Source of the DNA: Anaerolineae bacterium
Lineage (GTDB): Bacteria; Chloroflexota; Anaerolineae; JAFGEY01
Direction: 5' to 3'
DNA: 23,435 bases
NCBI GenBank assembly: GCA_016929205.1
Contig: JAFGJF010000051.1
Location: 1 to 23,435, forward strand
Shown here: one piece after another, positions 1 through 6,373 of the stretch
Position numbering within the stretch: position 1 is the first letter of the stretch
Layout of the letters: every line of letters starts with the position of its first letter
The notes under the pieces: generated by a model
The model's database searches: none
What the model was told of the DNA's origin: nothing
The model's input: only the letters and a program-made list of their open reading frames with translations
Made by a program: the position numbers and the translations under genes

Positions 1-156
1 TGGATTCCATCGGTAACCTTTTCCAGGCTGATCGTTTTTTCTATGGCCGGTGACCTCAGCGCCGCCCCCGTGTGGACCAACGCCGCCGCCCTGGCCGGCA
101 CAGCAGCCATCTTGCTGGGGCTCGTCGCCTGGCAGGTGCGCCGTTCGGATCGTTAG
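1..156 (+). CDS. ABC-2 type transporter permease, C-terminal fragment (cut by window edge)
   Basis: The frame is open from base 1 to a TAG at 154-156 and gives 51 residues: a hydrophobic helix (ALAGTAAILLGLVAW) followed by the basic tail QVRRSDR. The tail matches the end of the complete ABC-2 permease at 1936-3075 (VVAWQIRRSDL), and the DNA of the two ends is nearly identical over the last ~30 bases. This is therefore very probably the end of a paralogous ABC-2 permease, with the cytoplasmic basic tail following its last membrane helix. The upstream part and any ATPase partner lie outside the window. The two permeases flank the secreted hydrolase at 293-1885. Confidence 0.75.
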   Translation, partial: WIPSVTFSRLIVFSMAGDLSAAPVWTNAAALAGTAAILLGLVAWQVRRSDR

Positions 157-168
157 CATGAATCGTAG

Positions 169-263
169 GGGTGAGGCATGCCTTGCAAGCAAATACGCCA
201 ACAGGACATATGCCATCGTCCAGCACGAGCAAGCTGACAACTGGCTTGGGGAATGCCTCACCC
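169..263. other. Compact inverted-repeat element, possible structured RNA
   Basis: A perfect 11-bp inverted repeat (GGGTGAGGCAT at 169-179, ATGCCTCACCC at 253-263) closes a 73-nt interior. The interior holds two smaller helices: GGAC/GTCC (204-207 with 218-221) and CAAGC/GCTTG (230-234 with 244-248, 9-nt loop). The element sits between the permease stop (156) and the hydrolase lipoprotein start (293). It could be a leader or intercistronic RNA structure, a small RNA, or the remnant of a short palindromic mobile element. No known riboswitch class was recognised. Confidence 0.4.
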
Positions 264-292
264 TCACTGCACAACATAAAGCGAGTTACACG

Positions 293-1885
293 ATGAGAAT
301 CAAAACAAGCATTTTCCTTATACTATGCACGATCTTGGCTCTGTCGGCCTGTGGCGGCATACCTGCAACGCCGTCTGTCACGCCGGCACCGGCCATCACA
401 CCATCAACCAGGCCAACCCGCACACCCGAATTGGTCTCGATTCCACGCTTTGACCGGGGCCCCTGCCCTTTCGTGCTGCCCGAAGACGTCGTCCAGGGCG
501 AGGCGAAGACTGCGGTGCAGTCTGCGCACGTCACCTGCGGCCACCTGGTCGTGCCCGAGAACCGTGACCGGCTTCCCTCACGTGCTATTCGCCTCGCGGT
601 GGGCATCTTTCACCCCTCCGGCGGCGCTGTCTACCCCGACCCGATCGTCTATCTCTCCGGCGGGCCCGGCGGCAGTGCGCTGGAGCTGATCCGCTACCAG
701 TTTGACGGCGTCTTTGAGCAGGTCATGGAAGCGACGCAGCGCGACCTGATCGTCTTTGATCAGCGTGGTGTGGGCCGCTCCGAGCCGGCACTCGACTGTC
801 CCAACTTTGACGACGTCTCATTGGACCTGCTCGATGGCGAAATCGACGGCCGACCGATCGACGACAAGGAGGCCGTAGGCGTCTTGCTCGACGCCCTGCA
901 AACCTGCTCCGCTGATCTGAGCCAGGTCGCCGATCTCTCGGCCTACAACAGTGCCGCCAGCGCCGCCGACGTGCGTGACCTGCGCCTAACCTTGGGTGTC
1001 GAGCAGGTCAATCTGTGGGGCGGCTCCTATGGCACGCGCCTCGCCTTGACCGTTATGCGCGATCACCCTGAAAGCATCCGCAGTGTCGTCCTCGATTCGG
1101 TCTACCCACCGGACGTCGATCTCTATCTCGAAGCGCCGGCCAATTTCGAGCGCTCGCTCAACCTGCTCTTCGACCGTTGCGCCGCCAACCCGGTCTGCGA
1201 CGAAAACTATCCCGATCTCGGGACCACGTTTTTCGACACCGTCGAGCGGCTGAACGCACATCCCACCAGCAGCCCGATCACCAACACCCTCACCGGCCAG
1301 GCCTATACGACAACGGTGCACGGCGACACTCTGACCGGTTTCGTCTTCCAGATTCTCTACGAGACCGAGTTCAAATACCTGCTGCCCCAGATCATCCACG
1401 ACGCCAGCCAGGATGACTTTGTGGCCATGAACCGCGTCCGGGGCGCACTGCTCTCTCAACTGACCGTGTCGAGCCGGGGCATGATGCTCTCAGTCCAGTG
1501 CAACGAAGAGATCCCCTTTAGCTCGCTGGATGAATACGAACGTATGCTGGCCCGCTATCCCCAATTCACTGGTCTCTACGACCGTTCGATCCTGGGCGCG
1601 CTGGCCTACCGAATCTGCGAGACCTGGGGTTCAGGGCAAGCGCCAGCAATCGAGAACCAGCCTGTCAGCAGCGATATCCCCACCCTGGTCCTGGCTGGCG
1701 AATTTGACCCGATCACCCCGCCGGCCTGGAGCCAGCACGCCGCCGAAACGCTGACCAACAGCTTTTTCTACACCTATCCCGGCGTCGGCCACGGGGCCAG
1801 CGCCGAGGACTGCGGGCGCGATATGATGCTCGCCTTCCTCGCCGACCCATCCGTCGCCCCAAACGATAGCTGCATCACGCAATAA
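293..1885 (+). CDS. Secreted alpha/beta-hydrolase lipoprotein, TAP-like (peptidase S33 / tripeptidyl aminopeptidase family)
   Basis: The 530-residue product starts with a lipoprotein signal peptide, MRIKTSIFLILCTILALSAC, with a lipobox ending at Cys20, so it should be anchored outside the membrane. The frame stays open upstream to base 50, but the signal peptide fixes ATG 293 as the start. A Pro/Thr-rich linker (about 22-45) precedes an alpha/beta-hydrolase fold: oxyanion-type GGPGG, DQRGVGRS, the nucleophile elbow GGSYG with Ser245, Asp472 in GEFDP and His500 in GVGHG. The cap and C-terminal part resemble the TAP-like domain of Streptomyces tripeptidyl aminopeptidases and proline iminopeptidases. 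The family cleaves N-terminal peptides or small esters; the substrate here is unknown. It lies between two paralogous ABC-2 permeases, 50 nt before the second, suggesting one transcription unit. No strong Shine-Dalgarno sequence is seen before ATG 293. Confidence 0.9.
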   Translation: MRIKTSIFLILCTILALSACGGIPATPSVTPAPAITPSTRPTRTPELVSIPRFDRGPCPFVLPEDVVQGEAKTAVQSAHVTCGHLVVPENRDRLPSRAIRLAVGIFHPSGGAVYPDPIVYLSGGPGGSALELIRYQFDGVFEQVMEATQRDLIVFDQRGVGRSEPALDCPNFDDVSLDLLDGEIDGRPIDDKEAVGVLLDALQTCSADLSQVADLSAYNSAASAADVRDLRLTLGVEQVNLWGGSYGTRLALTVMRDHPESIRSVVLDSVYPPDVDLYLEAPANFERSLNLLFDRCAANPVCDENYPDLGTTFFDTVERLNAHPTSSPITNTLTGQAYTTTVHGDTLTGFVFQILYETEFKYLLPQIIHDASQDDFVAMNRVRGALLSQLTVSSRGMMLSVQCNEEIPFSSLDEYERMLARYPQFTGLYDRSILGALAYRICETWGSGQAPAIENQPVSSDIPTLVLAGEFDPITPPAWSQHAAETLTNSFFYTYPGVGHGASAEDCGRDMMLAFLADPSVAPNDSCITQ

Positions 1886-1935
1886 AGGTTCAACATTGAA
1901 ATGGGATAACACATCAGAGCAAGGAAGGCTATACC

Positions 1936-3075
1936 ATGAACAACATTGAAAACAAACAGGTCAACTCACTTGCCCGGTTGAGCGAAAACGTGCGCACAAA
2001 CCTGCGCGCAGATCTGCGCATCATCTGGGCCATCGCCACAAAGGACATTGTCGAAGCGCTCAAGAACAAGACCATCCTGACCAACATCATCCTCCTCCCG
2101 CTCCTGATCGTCTTTTACAAATGGCTACCCACCCTCTACCACCCATCCGGCACCCGCATCGTCCTTTACGACCCCGGCCCGTCGCGCCTGGCGATCGAAC
2201 TCGCCAACAGCCCCGCCTACAGGTTGTATGAGACTCATTCGCAACGGGACCTGGCTGAAACGCTCGACGCTATGCCTATGCCCGTTCTTGGATTGGCCAT
2301 CCCCGCCGGCTTTGATCGGACCCTTGACGCCGGCCAGCCGCCTGTGCTCGAGGGGTATGTGATGAACTGGGTCAAAGACGGCAAGGCAGAGGAACTAAAG
2401 GTTCTGTTCGAACGGCAGTTCGCCGAATGGACGGAGCAGCCGATCTGGATCGACCTGCAGGACAACACCCTTATTCCTTTCCCCGACACCATGGGCCCGG
2501 CCCGCAACGCTGCCATCTCAATCGCCGTGATCATCGTGCTCTCTGGCCTCATGATCGTCCCACTCTTGATGATCGAGGAAAAACGGGCCAAGACCCTCGA
2601 CGCTATGTTAATCTCGCCGGCCAACGCCACACAGGTCGTGGTCGGCAAAGCAGTGGTCGGCCTGTTCTACGGCCTGGCTACCGCAGCCGCTGCCCTCCTT
2701 GTCAACTGCACTCTCGTCGTCCACTGGGGCACGGCTATTTTGACCGCGCTGATTGGGCTGTTCCTCAGTGTCGCCATCGGCCTGGCTATGGGCACCTTTT
2801 TCGAGCGTAAACAGCAGGTCAGCAGTTGGGGCATGCTCATCTTTAGCATCCTCCTCATCCCGGTCTTTCTCAACGCCATCGAGCCCATTCTGCCCAAGAT
2901 CGTACAGATCCTTTTTGGCTGGATGCCCGCCGCCGCCCTGGCCGCGACCTTTCGTTTATCCTTTTCCAACGGTGCAACCCCGGTTCAGGTGGCAGCAAAA
3001 CTGGCAATACCTCTGGTCACCGCCCTGATTGCCCTCACCGTCGTCGCCTGGCAGATCCGCCGTTCGGATCTGTGA
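1936..3075 (+). CDS. ABC-2 type transporter permease (NatB/YhaP-like)
   Basis: This 379-residue membrane protein has the usual ABC-2 layout: a cytoplasmic N-terminus (IWAIATKDIVEALKNK), a first helix at about 50-68 (TNIILLPLLIVFYKW), a long extracytoplasmic domain (about 70-190), and a C-terminal block of five or so helices from about 193 to 373. It ends in a basic tail (WQIRRSDL). ABC-2 permeases of the ABC2_membrane_3 type work with a separate ATPase to export peptides, lipids, ions or drugs. No ATPase is next to it here; a partner may lie upstream of the window with the related fragment at 1-156. The start is supported by AAGGAAGG at 1921-1928, 7 nt before ATG. It follows the hydrolase lipoprotein by 50 nt on the same strand, which suggests co-transcription. 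The substrate cannot be deduced. Confidence 0.85.
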   Translation: MNNIENKQVNSLARLSENVRTNLRADLRIIWAIATKDIVEALKNKTILTNIILLPLLIVFYKWLPTLYHPSGTRIVLYDPGPSRLAIELANSPAYRLYETHSQRDLAETLDAMPMPVLGLAIPAGFDRTLDAGQPPVLEGYVMNWVKDGKAEELKVLFERQFAEWTEQPIWIDLQDNTLIPFPDTMGPARNAAISIAVIIVLSGLMIVPLLMIEEKRAKTLDAMLISPANATQVVVGKAVVGLFYGLATAAAALLVNCTLVVHWGTAILTALIGLFLSVAIGLAMGTFFERKQQVSSWGMLIFSILLIPVFLNAIEPILPKIVQILFGWMPAAALAATFRLSFSNGATPVQVAAKLAIPLVTALIALTVVAWQIRRSDL

Positions 3076-3078
3076 TAC

Positions 3079-3116
3079 AAAAAGGTGCGACGCACTTGCA
3101 CAAATGCGTCGCACCT
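3079..3116 (-). terminator. Intrinsic terminator of the META lipoprotein gene
   Basis: A perfect 12-bp inverted repeat, AGGTGCGACGCA (3083-3094) and TGCGTCGCACCT (3105-3116), encloses a 10-nt loop. On the minus strand it is followed by TTTTT (bases 3083-3079 complemented). It lies about 100 nt beyond the stop of the minus-strand gene at 3219. It also sits only 8 nt past the stop of the plus-strand permease, so it may limit both converging transcripts, although the U-run fits only the minus direction. The arms resemble the palindrome at 7144-7183 (shared GGTGCG and CGCACC words). Confidence 0.8.
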
Positions 3117-3218
3117 ATGATTCAGCCCTCAATCCACCAACCTATGCCGGATCCCCGAACTTGTTTGGGTGCAGACTATTTTCGGGCGCGGAAGGCGTGT
3201 CACCCTCCGCATTGCACC

Positions 3219-4382
3219 CTACTCGCCCGCCCCAAAAACCAGCGATCGCCCATCGCCCATCTCCAGCCGGAACACGCCATCCTCCAGGGTGTGAGCAAAC
3301 GCATCCGCCAGAAAGCGCAGATAAAGCTGCTCCTGCTCCATCACGCCAGCCGGGGACATACACGCCATCTCGGTCACAGCCAGCATCCCCACACTCAGGC
3401 GAAAGCCATCGACCGTATAAGAACCGCTGTAGCTGTTGCATCCTGCCGAACCGCGTACCTCGCCGTTCTCAAAGGTCACTGTGACCTCTGGACCCTCCAG
3501 CACTGGCATGACCGCCCCCTCGGCGAGAAACGAAACCAGAACCCAGTCTTGTCCCTCCCAGTCCTGGCGGACCTCATCCGCCAACGATTCGTAAAGCACC
3601 ACCTCCCCCCGCGCCGTCAGCAGCTCAAGCTGTCCCTTGCCCAGTCGATAGTGGGCCGTCTGCTCGAGGCGGGTGGTATATTCGTCCTCCTGCACCATCA
3701 ATGCTTGCCGGTCAGAACATCCCTCGCCCAGCATCTCGATGAACGTGAAGCGCAGGGTGTCCCCCTCGGCTTCATAGGTACCGCGATAGCCCCGGCAGCC
3801 GGCGTGCCCACCAAACGTGTCCTGATCAAAGGCCAGGTTGATCCTCGCCCCTTCAACCGGCCGCTCGCCGTTCCACGAGACGAGCTGCCATTCGCTGCCC
3901 ACCAGATCGGCCGGATCCATCGGCAGTGCGATCGTCCTGTCAAAGATCAAGATCGTTTCGCCTGCCCCATTGTCGATCTCGAGGCGGTCACCCACCATCC
4001 GGTAGGCCGCGGCGCTCATCAACGCCTTGACGTATGCCGTTTCCTGCGCCATCGCGCCGGCCGGCTCCATACAGTACATTTCCGTGATCGCGATCTCGGC
4101 CATCGTGAGGCTGCCCTTGTCTGTTGCCGTGTACCGGCCGCCATAGCCGTTGCAGCCTGCGAACCCGCTTGCCTTGCCCTCGGCAAAGGCCAGGGTGATA
4201 TTGCTGCCTTGAACCAGACCCTGGCCGTTCAAGGCAACGAGAATCCACTCGCTGTTTTCCAGCGAAAGCACAGCCGCGCCGGTCGGCGGCGTCGCCGGCT
4301 TGTCCGTACTACGGCAAGCCCCGAGCACAATGGTCATAACCAGGATCACGATCATGATCGTTGGCGTTCGATTGCGAAACAT
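3219..4382 (-). CDS. Lipoprotein with three META (DUF306/HslJ-like) domains
   Basis: The 387-residue product begins MFRNRTPTIMIVILVMTIVLGAC, a lipoprotein signal with the lipobox ending at Cys23. Three consecutive META domains follow, at about 42-150, 160-266 and 275-386. Each opens with a W-x-L-V strand (SEWILVAL, SEWQLVSW, QDWVLVSF) and carries the family GC-x-x-Y signature (Cys77, Cys196, Cys315); repeats 1 and 3 also have TEM-x-CM. META proteins such as HslJ are linked to stress and novobiocin tolerance, but their chemistry is poorly known. The start at 4382 is chosen because GTGAGGGG precedes ATG by 3 nt and the signal peptide begins there. The frame continues upstream without a stop into a remnant (4383-4934), so a 571-residue fusion is formally possible. 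A terminator lies downstream. Confidence 0.87.
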   Translation of the reverse strand: MFRNRTPTIMIVILVMTIVLGACRSTDKPATPPTGAAVLSLENSEWILVALNGQGLVQGSNITLAFAEGKASGFAGCNGYGGRYTATDKGSLTMAEIAITEMYCMEPAGAMAQETAYVKALMSAAAYRMVGDRLEIDNGAGETILIFDRTIALPMDPADLVGSEWQLVSWNGERPVEGARINLAFDQDTFGGHAGCRGYRGTYEAEGDTLRFTFIEMLGEGCSDRQALMVQEDEYTTRLEQTAHYRLGKGQLELLTARGEVVLYESLADEVRQDWEGQDWVLVSFLAEGAVMPVLEGPEVTVTFENGEVRGSAGCNSYSGSYTVDGFRLSVGMLAVTEMACMSPAGVMEQEQLYLRFLADAFAHTLEDGVFRLEMGDGRSLVFGAGE

Positions 4383-4934
4383 TATCCCCTCACGTTCTAT
4401 CCTGGAAGCCCATAAATAAAGGGGCTCTAGTGCAGCCACGCCTGCCAAAGCCGCCAGATCGAAATCCGCTTCCGTCAACAGCCAGGCCACAAAATCGACG
4501 ATCCGCCTCCGTTCGGCAGCCCTGGACAGGTCGACCCACCCCACGACTCCCAAACCATCGTCGTTTTGCAGGGGAATGCCGATCCAGGCCAGCAACCTGG
4601 TCTCCCGGCTGCTTTGACGAAAAACAGACACAAACTCAACGGCATGATCGTAGGAACGGCTGAACGTGCCATCCGCCTTGACATACGTCACAAACGGCAA
4701 AAGCGTACCCAGTTGATAGGCTGTAACCTCGCGCGCCAACTGCTCGACCTCAGCTTGAACCACCGGCTTCGACGTCCAATCGACGCTGATCCACGCCCCG
4801 TTTTCGCCCAGGGAACAATCGGGATCGATCTCCGCCGGCACCCAGGCCCAAATCAATACCAACAGCAATCCGGCAATGACGACACCAACCACACCGCGCC
4901 AAGACAAAAAGAATGGACTAGACGAACGACCCAC
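4383..4934 (-). pseudogene. N-terminal remnant of a secreted or membrane-anchored protein, in frame with the META lipoprotein
   Basis: These 184 codons are open from GTG 4934 and run without a stop into the META lipoprotein start. The translation looks like real protein: a signal-anchor helix at about 14-32 (GVVGVVIAGLLLVLIWAW), then an extracytoplasmic region with alternating strands and helices (ISVDWTSKPV, WIGIPLQNDDG, VGWVDLS, RIVDFVAWLLTEADFD). From the strand pattern and the wording around VDFVAWLLTEADFD, this could be the beginning of a TIM-barrel, glycosidase-like protein cut off just where a second half is expected. The homeland of the family is not certain. After residue ~163 the sequence turns into ordinary helix (DLAALAGVAALEPL) and intergenic-looking DNA. 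A deletion that joined a truncated gene to the META gene explains this best. No Shine-Dalgarno sequence precedes the GTG. Confidence 0.5.
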
Positions 4935-4987
4935 GATAGCAACCAGTCAGACAGATCATCTCGCCAAAACGCTCCACAAATCCAGTC

Positions 4988-5434
4988 TCAATCCTGGAAA
5001 CCCTGTGTCGTTTTCCCCAATTCCGCCCGGATCTGCACCGCCACCTGATCCAACCGGTCCCGAGGCGGCAACCGGCCGTAATCCGGCCCAAAGCGGAATC
5101 CGAACCCGTCACCCCCGTGGCGCGGAATGACGTGCAGGTGAACGTGAAACACATCCTGCCCCGCCACCTCGCCGTCGGCAAGGAACAAATTCACCCCTTC
5201 GCAACGTATGCCACTGCCGCGGATAGCCAGCGATACGCGCCGCGCCACCTTGAACATATGCGCCCCCGTCTCGGGCGGCAGATCGACCAGGTAGGTGGCG
5301 TGAGTATTGGGCACCACCAGCACGTGCCCGGTGTTGACCGGCTGGATATCCATAAACGCGCTGCACAGCTCGTCCCGGTAAACTATGCTCGAAGGAGCCG
5401 TGCCCGACACGATGTCGCAAAAGATGCAGCTCAT
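4988..5434 (-). CDS. HIT family protein (histidine triad nucleotide hydrolase/transferase)
   Basis: This 148-residue cytosolic protein has the complete histidine triad HVHLHVI, with His97, His99 and His101, the last being the family nucleophile that forms a nucleotidyl intermediate. The N-terminal CIFC (Cys3, Cys6) is the common start of this family, as in Fhit/HinT-type proteins, where it can take part in zinc binding. The middle section QPVNTGHVLVVPNTHATYL is also typical. HIT enzymes hydrolyse adenosine or dinucleoside phosphate derivatives; the specific substrate is not visible. Length and motifs are normal for the family. Its ATG overlaps the TGA of the cupin gene in an ATGA, indicating translational coupling in the VOC-cupin-HIT set. 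A gap of 53 nt separates its end from the remnant at 4934. Confidence 0.93.
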   Translation of the reverse strand: MSCIFCDIVSGTAPSSIVYRDELCSAFMDIQPVNTGHVLVVPNTHATYLVDLPPETGAHMFKVARRVSLAIRGSGIRCEGVNLFLADGEVAGQDVFHVHLHVIPRHGGDGFGFRFGPDYGRLPPRDRLDQVAVQIRAELGKTTQGFQD

Positions 5435-5775
5435 ACAAACACCTCCGACGCCAGATCAAAGTTGGGTGTGTGCACCAGGATCAAGATCGCCGTTTCCTCC
5501 GCCTGGTTTTCATACCAGAAGCGCTGCCCCCGCCTCACCAGGCAAAAATCGCCCGCACACAGGTTGACCTCGGCCCCGTCCAACGCAAATGCGACCTGCC
5601 CGCTAATAACATAATAATACTTGTCGGATCGTTTCGACCACGCTTCGGCGTGCCGCACGCCGGGTGGCACGAGGATGGTAGCGAACGACGAACTCGTCTC
5701 CTTCCCGGCTGTATAGTCATAAATTGTCAGCCCGTTAAAATCGATCGCCGCAAGCGTTTCTCTTTTGACAATCAC
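5431..5775 (-). CDS. Small single-domain cupin protein
   Basis: This is a 114-residue single cupin barrel. Visible strands include FATILVPPGVRHAEAW, with a histidine in the first cupin motif region, then KYYYVISGQVAFALDG, and the second motif region with CAGDFCLVRRGQRFWYENQ. Only part of the canonical metal-binding set is present: the first motif has one clear His and the second lacks an obvious His. A binding or isomerase role, or altered metal binding, is therefore possible. The start is set at GTG 5775 because GGAGGG lies 9-10 nt upstream and GTGA then overlaps the VOC stop by 4 nt; a TTG at 5805 is possible but lacks such a site. The following HIT gene is joined by another 4-nt ATGA overlap, so the three genes are probably translated together. 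Confidence 0.82.
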   Translation of the reverse strand: MIVKRETLAAIDFNGLTIYDYTAGKETSSSFATILVPPGVRHAEAWSKRSDKYYYVISGQVAFALDGAEVNLCAGDFCLVRRGQRFWYENQAEETAILILVHTPNFDLASEVFV

Positions 5776-6251
5776 GATGTCTCGCCCTCCTCTTTGCTCA
5801 ACCAACGCTGCAATTCGATAATGTTCCCTTCAGGGTCGGAGGCATAGACAAATTCAATCTGCCCCGCCCCGGCAATGTCCACTGAGACGAGTTCGCCCAC
5901 CGTGCTTCCGCCAGCAGCAATGACCGCATCCAACGCCGCGCACACGTCCTCCACCGCAAAAGCGATGTGCCCAAAACCAGGACGGTTCGGTGTTCTCAGT
6001 GATGTCTTTCCTCGTGGGTCGTACTGGAAAATCTCGAGCGTCGGGCCAGCATTGCCACAGCCAGGCAGCCGCAAATGAATGCCCCGAATGCGCACGCCGG
6101 GAATGCCCAACGCGTCATCGAGCCACTGCCCGCCAAGATCCCGCTCGGGCGGAACAGGCCGGCAGCCAAAAACCTGTTCATAGAACGCGCCCAACGCTTT
6201 CCAATCGTGCGCGACCAGATTCGTATGCGTATACCTGGCTTCAAATCCCAT
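5772..6251 (-). CDS. VOC superfamily protein (glyoxalase/bleomycin resistance/dioxygenase fold)
   Basis: This 159-residue protein consists of two beta-alpha-beta-beta-beta modules. It opens with YTHTNLVAHDWKALGAFYEQVFG, the classic VOC start, and the second half opens with FGHIAFAVEDV and closes with YASDPEGNIIELQRW. The four expected metal ligands are all present: His9, Glu73, His95 and Glu146. It could be a glyoxalase-like isomerase/lyase or an epimerase; the substrate is not visible. ATG 6251 is preferred because GGAGG ends 4 nt before it; an in-frame ATG at 6266 lies upstream of that site. It is the first gene of an overlapping VOC-cupin-HIT set. In the 122 nt between it and the upstream exporter permease no convincing promoter or terminator was seen, so readthrough from the exporter operon is possible. 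Confidence 0.88.
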   Translation of the reverse strand: MGFEARYTHTNLVAHDWKALGAFYEQVFGCRPVPPERDLGGQWLDDALGIPGVRIRGIHLRLPGCGNAGPTLEIFQYDPRGKTSLRTPNRPGFGHIAFAVEDVCAALDAVIAAGGSTVGELVSVDIAGAGQIEFVYASDPEGNIIELQRWLSKEEGETS

Positions 6252-6373
6252 CTCGCCTCCATCCATACCTGCCTATGCCAACTCAAAGCATTGCTCTATT
6301 TCAAATATTCGCTTATACGTATCACATCATTGCACCCTTGCCTTATCTTTTTTCAGTAGAGTCGTTTCACGCC

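Noticed and set aside
50..292. 81-codon N-terminal extension of the hydrolase lipoprotein
   Set aside because: It overlaps the permease end, reads through the inverted-repeat element and lacks a signal peptide; the lipoprotein signal begins at 293.
3072..4415. Long plus-strand open frame opposite the META lipoprotein gene
   Set aside because: His/Arg/Pro-rich composition with no fold-like pattern; it is the antisense shadow of a clear lipoprotein gene with three recognisable domains.
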